Assembly: GCA_903832295.1 (NCBI GenBank)
Contig: CAILAZ010000026.1
Location: forward strand, 1 to 41,436
Direction of reading: 5' to 3'
DNA: 41,436 nucleotides
Source: an uncultured Acidobacteriota bacterium
Lineage (GTDB): Bacteria > Acidobacteriota > Terriglobia > Terriglobales > Acidobacteriaceae
The position numbers and the translations under genes are program-made. The notes beneath the pieces were generated by a model. The model saw nothing but the letters and a program-made list of their open reading frames with translations, was not told the origin of the DNA and made no database searches. This document shows, one piece after another, positions 8,303 to 14,273 of the stretch (its first letter is position 1; each line of letters starts with the position of its first letter).

Positions 8303-9025
8303 CTAAATCCTTGGAGGCTCCGGCACCCCCGCCTCCTGCTCGTCTTCGTAAATCTTCAGCTTCGCAATATACTCGGCCACCGCTCCAGGCACCAATTTCT
8401 CCAAACCCTCTCCCCGCCTCGCTGCCTCGCGAATCGCCGTTGCGCTCACTTCCTCATTCACATCCGGCAGCAGGTGAATTCTCACCCCGTTTTCCTCCAG
8501 CGATCCCGTTTCCAGCAACCGCCGCTCGCCGCATCCATCAGGGCGTAGCTCCCCCGGCAGAGCGCGCGCTACATTCCTCAAATCAAACCCCGGCCGGCTT
8601 GCCACGATAAATTCCACCGAGCGCAACAGTTCCACCGCCGAACGCCACTTCGCAATCGTCTCAAATGCATCCATCCCAATCAGGAAATAGAGCGGCGTCC
8701 CTTGCTTCAATCGAGTCCGCATGCGGGCCACTGTGTCCACCGTGTAACTTGCCTCGCGTCCAGATGCCCGCACAATCTCTGGAGCTTCCAGCAGCGACGG
8801 CACGAATCTCGAATCTCCTGCCAACCCAAGCGTCAGCATTGCATAGCGGTGGTAGTAGTTCGTCACTCGCTGTTGCGACTTCAGCGGCTGAACGTCCGCC
8901 GGCACAAAGTACACCCGCTCCAGTCCAAATCTTTCTACTGCTGCGCGCGCCACGGCAACATGCCCCAGGTGCACCGGGTCAAAGGAGCCGCCATACAGCG
9001 CAACGCGATTGGATTGAAAGCTCAT
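8303..9025 (-). CDS. nadD: Nicotinate-nucleotide adenylyltransferase
   Basis: NadD joins nicotinate mononucleotide and ATP to form deamido-NAD in NAD synthesis. The nucleotidyltransferase signature YGGSFDPVHLGHV is at residues 11-23 with the HxGH pair His19 and His22. The second signature, VSATAIREA, occurs near the C-terminus in place of the usual ISSTxIR. Middle segments such as YFLIGMDAFETIAKWRS fit the family. Length is 240 residues. The obgE-nadD-rsfS-rlmH order is common in bacteria. No good ribosome binding site is visible before the ATG, which begins just after the hairpin that follows obgE. Confidence 0.94.
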   Translation of the reverse strand: MSFQSNRVALYGGSFDPVHLGHVAVARAAVERFGLERVYFVPADVQPLKSQQRVTNYYHRYAMLTLGLAGDSRFVPSLLEAPEIVRASGREASYTVDTVARMRTRLKQGTPLYFLIGMDAFETIAKWRSAVELLRSVEFIVASRPGFDLRNVARALPGELRPDGCGERRLLETGSLEENGVRIHLLPDVNEEVSATAIREAARRGEGLEKLVPGAVAEYIAKLKIYEDEQEAGVPEPPRI

Positions 9026-9032
9026 CGGGTAG

Positions 9033-9067
9033 CAAAACAGCGGCGCGGACCATGAAGGCCCGCGCCG
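9033..9067 (-). terminator. Hairpin terminator after obgE
   Basis: CGGCGCGG (9041-9048) pairs with CCGCGCCG (9060-9067). On the minus strand the hairpin is followed by CTGTTTTGC. It lies 15 bases after the obgE stop and just before nadD, so it may reduce readthrough into nadD. Confidence 0.55.
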
Positions 9068-9082
9068 GAATGTTTACCAGAA

Positions 9083-9256
9083 CTACTTTGCGGCCTTCTT
9101 GGGGGCGGCCTTCTTCGCAGCCGGCTTCTTCGCGGCAACCTTCTTCACGGCAGGCTTTGCGGCCTTCTTGGCAACAACCTTCTTCACAGCGGTTTTCTTC
9201 GCGGCCGGCTTCTTGACGGCAGCCTTCTTCGGTGCAGCTTTCTTTGTAGCAGCCAT
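9083..9256 (-). CDS. Possible nested H1-like small basic protein, in frame with the end of obgE
   Basis: An ATG at 9254-9256, in the obgE frame, opens a 57-residue all-tail polypeptide starting [11 protein letters not shown] and ending [10 protein letters not shown]. On the minus strand GGGAG stands seven bases before this ATG, ideal ribosome-binding spacing. The codons just before it include AGA and ATA, which are unusual in this GC-rich genome, and the stretch is A-rich, like a 5' untranslated region. This suggests either a former separate H1-like gene fused to obgE by loss of the obgE stop, or dual output (long ObgE plus a short basic protein). Whether the short form is made cannot be read from sequence. 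Confidence 0.4.
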   Translation of the reverse strand: MAATKKAAPKKAAVKKPAAKKTAVKKVVAKKAAKPAVKKVAAKKPAAKKAAPKKAAK

Positions 9257-10360
9257 TGGTATTCTCCCTTTTGTTTGTTTGTTCGTTTTGATCTTCGGCT
9301 CCGTCTTTTCCTGCACGGCGCCAAGGACCCCTTCACCGTCGGAGTTCCGCCGGCGAACCTCCTCGACATAACGCGCCATCGCCCAGGCCAGCTCTGCTAC
9401 TCCAGCCCCGGTCACGGCGGAGATCTCATAGAACTCGAGACCAAGCTTGCGCGCATGTTTGCGCAGCTTCTCCACCTTCGCCGGATTCGCCGTGTCCGCC
9501 TTGCTGGCCACCACGATCATGGGCTTGCGTTCCAGTCCCGCGCCAAACCGTCTTAGCTCGCGCAGGATCACGTCGAAATCTTTCACTGGGTCCGGTCTCC
9601 CGTTCGCATCCGAGCAATCGACCAGGTGCACCAGGCAGCGCGTCCTCTCAATGTGCCGCAGGAACTGAGTGCCCAGTCCCGCGCCATCGCTCGCGCCCTC
9701 AATCAATCCAGGAATGTCGGCCACCACGTAGCTCACAACATTCGGCATCTCACCCAGCGCCACAACTCCAAGGTTCGGTTGCAGCGTGGTGAAAGGATAA
9801 TCCGCAATCTTTGGCCGCGCCGCTGAGATTCTCGAAATCAGCGTCGACTTGCCTGCGTTCGGATAGCCCACCAGTCCCACGTCTGCCAGCAGCTTCAACT
9901 CCAGCCGCAGCCGCAGGTCAATTCCCGGTTTGCCATCCTCGTGCTCCCGCGGAGCTTGATGCGTCGGCGTGGCAAAATTCTGATTGCCGCGTCCACCGCG
10001 TCCGCCCTTCGCCACAACGATGCTCTCGTTGGGCCGCGCAAAATCATGCACCAGCTCGCCGGTCTCATCGTTATACACAATCGTGCCCACCGGAACTTTC
10101 AGCGTAATGCTCTTGCCTTCCGGCCCGGTCCGGTTTGACCCTTCTCCGTGCCGTCCCCGCTGCGCCTTGTACTCGGGATTGAAACGGAAATGAACCAGAG
10201 TATTGTGCCGCTCACTTGCTTCCATGATGACGTCGCCACCGCGCCCGCCATCTCCACCGCTCGGTCCGCCACGTGGAACAAACTTCTCCCGGCGGAATGC
10301 CATGCAGCCGTTGCCGCCTGCTCCCGACGCGATGCGAATTTTTGCTTCATCAACGAACAT
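9083..10360 (-). CDS. obgE: Obg family GTPase with a C-terminal histone H1-like tail
   Basis: ObgE/CgtA is an essential GTPase of 50S assembly and stress control. The glycine-rich Obg fold is at residues 1-155 ([30 protein letters not shown]). The G domain follows: G1 GYPNAGKST, the TT of G2 in [11 protein letters not shown]3 DIPGLIEGA, and a G4-like VASKADTAN with Ser in place of the usual Asn. After the G domain (about residue 345) a low-complexity linker ([17 protein letters not shown]) leads to 57 residues of Lys/Ala/Pro repeats ([17 protein letters not shown]). No OCT domain is seen. The tail begins with an internal Met codon at 9256 that has its own Shine-Dalgarno. The obgE start at 10360 fits the family ([10 protein letters not shown]). 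Confidence 0.94.
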   Translation of the reverse strand: MFVDEAKIRIASGAGGNGCMAFRREKFVPRGGPSGGDGGRGGDVIMEASERHNTLVHFRFNPEYKAQRGRHGEGSNRTGPEGKSITLKVPVGTIVYNDETGELVHDFARPNESIVVAKGGRGGRGNQNFATPTHQAPREHEDGKPGIDLRLRLELKLLADVGLVGYPNAGKSTLISRISAARPKIADYPFTTLQPNLGVVALGEMPNVVSYVVADIPGLIEGASDGAGLGTQFLRHIERTRCLVHLVDCSDANGRPDPVKDFDVILRELRRFGAGLERKPMIVVASKADTANPAKVEKLRKHARKLGLEFYEISAVTGAGVAELAWAMARYVEEVRRRNSDGEGVLGAVQEKTEPKIKTNKQTKGRIPMAATKKAAPKKAAVKKPAAKKTAVKKVVAKKAAKPAVKKVAAKKPAAKKAAPKKAAK

Positions 10361-10974
10361 CGATGCCCACGTCCCCGTAACTGAGCTATTTCACCACAAC
10401 TGGTGCAATAAACATAGATGAGAAATGAAGTAGGGAGATATATTTACATATGTCAATCTTCAAAATCACCTCTCCTGTCCGCCCATTCGCCGTTGCCGCT
10501 TCCGCATCGCAACATGGTTCCGCTCTGTTCGGGCTTCTCTCTCATGGATGCGCATCTCGCTTCCGCCCTGTATTCATGCACCTTTGCAGCACCACCGTCC
10601 AGGCCATGCTTCCCCTCACGCTCCGCTTCGCTCGCCTGCCGCGATTCAATCTCCGCCTTCGCGCTCCTCCCATCGCCGTCGTGGCCCGCCGTGGGAATCT
10701 TTTTTCTAAACTCCGCCGCCGCCTCCGGAAGCAGCCATCCAGCTCTCTTCTTCTCCGTCCGCATCCTCTCTTCTCCGCAGCTCTCATTTGCGCGCAACCC
10801 ATGCGGCGCATCGCCCACTCTCTCGCATGGAGCGTCCGCACTCCTACTCAGATGCCATCCGGCCCCGCACCGCTGTGCGGGAATGCAACCCGCAATGTCG
10901 TGCCGCCTGCGCATGCGAGCAAACGCGAAACGGCCCCGCCGCAAGGCGAGGCCGTCTCTTCCGTATCGGATGCT
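10361..10974. other. 614-bp gap between rpmA and obgE without a confident gene
   Basis: This gap is long for the cluster. Its rpmA side holds the terminator hairpin at 10930-10955. Its obgE side (10380-10470) is AT-rich and contains TTGACA on the minus strand (10451-10456), a possible -35 for obgE, but no convincing -10 at 16-18 bases. Open frames exist in several phases. The minus frame ending at 10453 includes an ATG at 10764 (MRTEKKRAGWLLPE) with purine-rich sequence before it, giving a Glu/Arg-rich product. No recognisable domain appears, and an Arg-rich frame overlaps it in another phase. It may be regulatory DNA, a decayed gene or an unrecognised small gene. Confidence 0.4.
10920..10955 (-). 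terminator. Terminator of the rplU-rpmA unit
   Basis: ACGGCC-C-CGCC (10930-10940) pairs with GGCG-A-GGCCGT (10945-10955), with one mismatch and a GCAA loop. On the minus strand it is followed by TTTCGCGTTT. It lies 20 bases after the rpmA stop. Confidence 0.65.
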
Positions 10975-11256
10975 TTACGCTTCGGCTACCGGTGCTGCGA
11001 CAGCCAGCGGTTCGATGGCGACAAACTTGCCCATCTGTCCGCGATCGATAAACTTCACCTTGCCGTCGGTCTTGGCAAAGAGCGTGTCGTCCTTGCCGCG
11101 TCCAACATTCAGGCCGGGCTTGATGCGGGTACCGCGCTGGCGGACGATGATGGTGCCGCCGGTGACGGTCTCGCCGCCGAATGCTTTCACGCCAAGACGC
11201 TGTGCGTTCGAGTCGCGGCCGTTGCGGGATGTTCCTTGACCTTTTTTGTGTGCCAT
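10975..11256 (-). CDS. rpmA: 50S ribosomal protein L27
   Basis: L27 sits next to the peptidyl transferase centre of the 50S subunit. The N-terminus [20 protein letters not shown] and the motif [20 protein letters not shown] are diagnostic. The protein is 93 residues with an Ala/Val-rich end ([11 protein letters not shown]). It starts directly with the mature AHKKG sequence, so it lacks the cleaved extension found in Firmicutes. It lies 53 bp after rplU in the standard order and is followed by a terminator. Confidence 0.97.
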   Translation of the reverse strand: MAHKKGQGTSRNGRDSNAQRLGVKAFGGETVTGGTIIVRQRGTRIKPGLNVGRGKDDTLFAKTDGKVKFIDRGQMGKFVAIEPLAVAAPVAEA

Positions 11257-11309
11257 AACGAAGTTCCTGTTCCTTCAGTCATTCGCCGCTTGCGGCCGCG
11301 AACCGGAAA

Positions 11310-11744
11310 TTACTTGCTGGATTTCTTTGCCGCCGTCTTCTTCGCAGCAGCCTTCTTTGCCGGAGCTTTCGCCACCGGTGCGTCCGCTTCGACCTTCTTG
11401 GCCTTCGGTGCCTTTACAGGCAGCTCGGGAGCCTTGAACGTCTGACCATCGGCGCTGATTTCCGCAATGCGTACCTGCGTAAACGGCTGTCTGTGGCCGT
11501 TCAGCTTCTTGTACTGCTTCTTGCGCTTAAAGTGAAAGACCAGAATCTTGTCGGCGCGGCCCTCTCCGAGGATCTGGCCGGTTACCTTGGCGTCCTCGGC
11601 TTTGGCGATCTTGCCCTCTTCGCCGCTGACTGCCAGGACTTCGAATTCAATGTTCTGGTCGCTGTTAGACGTCTTTTCAATCTTGATAACGTCACCGGGA
11701 GCGACGCGATACTGCTTACCGCCAGCGCGGATCACCGCGTACAT
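11310..11744 (-). CDS. rplU: 50S ribosomal protein L21 with a Lys/Ala-rich tail
   Basis: L21 binds 23S rRNA domain VI and helps assemble the 50S subunit. The core is plain: MYAVIRAGGKQYRVAPGDVI, then VTGQILGEGRADKILVFHFK, KRKKQYKKLNGHRQPFTQV and IAEISADGQ. Usual length is about 100-105 residues, and this one has 144. From about residue 104 it has a tail that starts with acidic and basic residues (KAPKAKKVEADAP) and ends in KAPAKKAAAKKTAAKKSSK. ATG at 11744 was chosen because GGAGG stands seven bases upstream and the family starts there; an extension to 11834 is leader sequence. It is the first gene of the rplU-rpmA unit. Confidence 0.95.
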   Translation of the reverse strand: MYAVIRAGGKQYRVAPGDVIKIEKTSNSDQNIEFEVLAVSGEEGKIAKAEDAKVTGQILGEGRADKILVFHFKRKKQYKKLNGHRQPFTQVRIAEISADGQTFKAPELPVKAPKAKKVEADAPVAKAPAKKAAAKKTAAKKSSK

Positions 11745-11951
11745 AGAGCTGCCTCCATAAATCTTCCCTCCACCATAGGCACCGTCAAAATTGGGCCGGT
11801 GGAGTTTCTTAAGATCAATTCTGTGCGCTTGCACTTCCTCGTAGATCGAAAGATCGAAGGCAGATCCAGCTACTCAACCAGCTCCGTTTACGGGAGCCAA
11901 GCCAAACCTGATGCGAGGTGCCCCTGACGAGGCGAAGCAGTACAGGCAAAC
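11745..11951 (-). other. Long 5' leader of rplU
   Basis: From the predicted start point near 11951 to the rplU ATG is about 207 bases with no convincing gene. It includes a GCTCC/GGAGC hairpin with a seven-base loop and a direct repeat TCGATC...TCGATC on the minus strand. Leaders of this length in front of ribosomal protein genes often bind the protein product. That role here is inference. Confidence 0.4.
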
Positions 11952-11957
11952 CATAGG

Positions 11958-11987
11958 ATTTTAACGTTTTCCTCAGTCCAAGGTCAA
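11958..11987 (-). promoter_or_regulatory. Promoter of rplU-rpmA
   Basis: On the minus strand TTGACC (11982-11987) and TAAAAT (11958-11963) are 18 bases apart, each matching the sigma-70 consensus at five of six positions. It lies between the exporter permease gene and rplU. It is the best promoter match found in this window. Confidence 0.7.
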
Positions 11988-12008
11988 CCGCACTCCAATT
12001 GTCCTCCC

Positions 12009-13295
12009 TCAGGAGTAGTCCCAGCGCTTCGCCAGCCTTCGCGCCACGGCAAACAGAACAACCCCGGCACCCAGGAGCACAGCAACCTGTGGCCACAGAT
12101 GCGCCACCGGTTCATCCCGCCAGAACACCTTGGTGAATCCATCAATCGCCCACGCATTCAACGTCAACAATCCCGCCTTCTGAATCGCCTGCGGCATCAA
12201 GAATCGCGGAAACATGCTGCCTCCGATGGAGGACATCAGCAGGATCACCAGCGTGGACAATGCACCAAGCTGTGCCCGGGTCCTGCACACGCTTGCCAGC
12301 AACATCCCAAATGCGCCCACAGCGAACGCGGTTGAAAATCCCATCACTACAAAGCCAGGGATGTGCGTCCACAGGTCAAGATGAAATACCGCCCACGCCC
12401 ACACGAACATCAGTGTCAACTGCGAGAAAGCTAGCAGCGTGCTGAATGTCAGCTTGCCGGCCAGCAACATCGTCATGTTCACCTGCGAACTCAGAACCCG
12501 GTCCAGCGTTCCATTCTCCGCCTCTTCCAGCAGTGAGCCCGCCGTCCCGCTCGCTGTAAACAGCAGAAACATCACTCCGATCGCCGCCGCGTAAAAAGAC
12601 ACCATCGGGTTCTGCTTGTTCATCCCCACGACATCCCGTGCCTCGATCCGCAGCATTCCTCCGCCGCTCGAGCTCCCGCCACTCGCCGTGCCTTGCGGAG
12701 TGTTTTGCTCCCGCTCGCGAAGGGCCTGCAATCCGGCATCCATCCTCTTGCGCTGCTCCGCCGAAAGCCCGCCCAATTCCTGTTCGAAGTACTTCGACCC
12801 TTGCTCGGCCATCAAGTCCGGCATTGCGGTCATTACCACCTTTTGCAGGAGCCCGGCTATGATCTGCGGCGCGATCATGTCGCTGCTGTCCTTCATCATC
12901 AGGATGTGGCTCCGCTCACTCGTTCCCGCAAACGAGATGGGATTCTCGCCGAATCCGTGCGTCACGATCACCGCCACCGGTGCGGCTCCTTCTCTCACTG
13001 CGGTTTCAGCCGTGGCTGCCGTGTATTCCGGCTGCTCAGCGCCCTTCTTCTCCGCCGGACGTCTCTTGACCACGAGCGACCCTTCGTTTTCCAGGCCGTG
13101 CACAAGTCTCTGTGAGGCCCCGCTCTGATCCTCATCCACGACAATTACCGTGAGCTTCGGAGTGCTTTCCCTGTGCCCTCCAAATATCACCGCGAATATG
13201 CTGAAGAATCCGATAGGAAGGACAAAGCTCAACGCCAGCGCGCCACCATCGCGACGCAGTGAAACCATGGCAGTCTGTACGACGGAGAAAATCAA
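12009..13295 (-). CDS. ABC-2 type transporter permease
   Basis: The 428-residue inner membrane permease has one helix at the N-terminus (LSFVLPIGFFSIFAVIFGGH), a large extracytoplasmic region of about 200 residues including a Gly/Ser-rich stretch, and five or six helices at the C-terminus (GVMFLLFTASGTAGSLLEEAE and following). This layout is that of ABC2_membrane_3 exporters of the YhiH/DrrB kind. The conserved LLEEAENGTLDRVLSSQV coupling segment is present. Its start overlaps the end of the ATPase gene by four bases (ATGA at 13292-13295), so the two form one exporter. The substrate is unknown; drug, lipid or polymer export are all possible. Confidence 0.88.
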   Translation of the reverse strand: MIFSVVQTAMVSLRRDGGALALSFVLPIGFFSIFAVIFGGHRESTPKLTVIVVDEDQSGASQRLVHGLENEGSLVVKRRPAEKKGAEQPEYTAATAETAVREGAAPVAVIVTHGFGENPISFAGTSERSHILMMKDSSDMIAPQIIAGLLQKVVMTAMPDLMAEQGSKYFEQELGGLSAEQRKRMDAGLQALREREQNTPQGTASGGSSSGGGMLRIEARDVVGMNKQNPMVSFYAAAIGVMFLLFTASGTAGSLLEEAENGTLDRVLSSQVNMTMLLAGKLTFSTLLAFSQLTLMFVWAWAVFHLDLWTHIPGFVVMGFSTAFAVGAFGMLLASVCRTRAQLGALSTLVILLMSSIGGSMFPRFLMPQAIQKAGLLTLNAWAIDGFTKVFWRDEPVAHLWPQVAVLLGAGVVLFAVARRLAKRWDYS

Positions 13296-14239
13296 TCGCG
13301 CAACCCCCTTCCGGTCAAATGCAGAAATACTGATTCAAGGTTCGGCCGTCTCACCGAGATGTCCACCAGTTCCAGACCCGCCTCGGCAATTGCTGTCAGC
13401 AACCCGGCCACCTCGGTCGCGTGCCCTACCGTGAACTGCGATGCTTCGCCAACCGTCCGTCCGCCTCGTTGTGCCACCCATTCCTGTGCTCCAACTCCCG
13501 ACAGGTGCACCAGCACTTCGCTGTTGGAATCAAACACACGCTGCACCAGCTCTTCGTGCCTGCCTTCGGCGATGACATGTCCGTGATCGACAATGGCGAT
13601 ACGGTCGCACAGTCGCTCAGCTTCTTCCATGTAGTGCGTGGTGTAGATGATGGCCATGCCTTCTCGGCGCAGCGTTTCAATCATCTCGAAAATGCGGTTG
13701 CGTGACTGCGGATCGACGCCCGTCGTGGGCTCGTCCATCAGCACCAGGCGTGGACGGTGAATCAAGCCCGCAGCCATGTTGAGCCGCCGCTTCATTCCGC
13801 CCGAGAGATTCTTTACCGGCTCGCCCGCTCGGTCTTGCAGCGCCGCCCACTCCAGGCACCACGCCACTGAATTGAGCAGCTCTGCTCCCTTCAGCCCTTG
13901 GTATCTCCCGAACGAGATCAAGTTTTCGCGGCAGGTCAGCCGCGCATACAGCGCCAGTTCCTGCGGAATCCATCCCAGCGCGCTGCGTGCCTCCGCCGAT
14001 CCCGCCGCCGCGCCAAAAATCGACACCGTGCCGCCATCCGGCAGCACCCGCCCGGCGATGCTCCGCAGCAGCGTGCTCTTGCCCGCCCCGTTCGGCCCCA
14101 GCAACCCCAGGCATTCCCGGCTCTCCACCCGCAGAGATATTTGATCGACCGCAAGCAAGCTCCCAAATCGCTTGCTCAACCCATCGATTTGCAACGGTGA
14201 GCTTGTGAACGGCTCCCGAATGCCACGCGTTATCCCCAT
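13292..14239 (-). CDS. ABC transporter ATP-binding protein (exporter ATPase)
   Basis: The 315-residue ATPase powers the adjacent permease. Walker A is LLGPNGAGKSTLLRSIAG, the signature is NLSGGMKRRLNMAAG, Walker B is LVLMDEPTTGVDPQS and the switch His is in IIYTTHYMEEAERL. A C-terminal extension (about residues 235-315) includes FTVGHATEVAGLLTAIAE, as in DrrA/NatA-type exporters. ATG at 14239 was chosen because AGGAG lies five bases before it; a GTG two codons upstream is too close to that site. It starts 35 bp after the PP2C phosphatase gene and may share its transcript. Confidence 0.93.
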   Translation of the reverse strand: MGITRGIREPFTSSPLQIDGLSKRFGSLLAVDQISLRVESRECLGLLGPNGAGKSTLLRSIAGRVLPDGGTVSIFGAAAGSAEARSALGWIPQELALYARLTCRENLISFGRYQGLKGAELLNSVAWCLEWAALQDRAGEPVKNLSGGMKRRLNMAAGLIHRPRLVLMDEPTTGVDPQSRNRIFEMIETLRREGMAIIYTTHYMEEAERLCDRIAIVDHGHVIAEGRHEELVQRVFDSNSEVLVHLSGVGAQEWVAQRGGRTVGEASQFTVGHATEVAGLLTAIAEAGLELVDISVRRPNLESVFLHLTGRGLRD

Positions 14240-14273
14240 GCACACTCCTGGTGTGTTCGTGCAAAATAGTTCT

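Noticed and set aside
7580..8548. Cys/Leu/Arg-rich plus-strand frame opposite rsfS
   Set aside because: It arises from the repeated tail DNA read on the other strand; no domain and no ribosome site.
7586..9256. GCCTTCTTCG-type repeats as a CRISPR or tandem-repeat array
   Set aside because: The repeats are irregular, in frame and encode Lys/Ala codons; there are no spacers.
10453..10944. Minus-strand frame in the rpmA-obgE gap as a gene
   Set aside because: No domain or clear start; other phases of the same stretch are also open, so coding status cannot be told. It is recorded only in the gap entry.
10450..11445. Long plus-strand open frame across the rpmA region
   Set aside because: It runs antisense through rpmA and into rplU, the product has no recognisable domain, and the minus-strand genes are certain.
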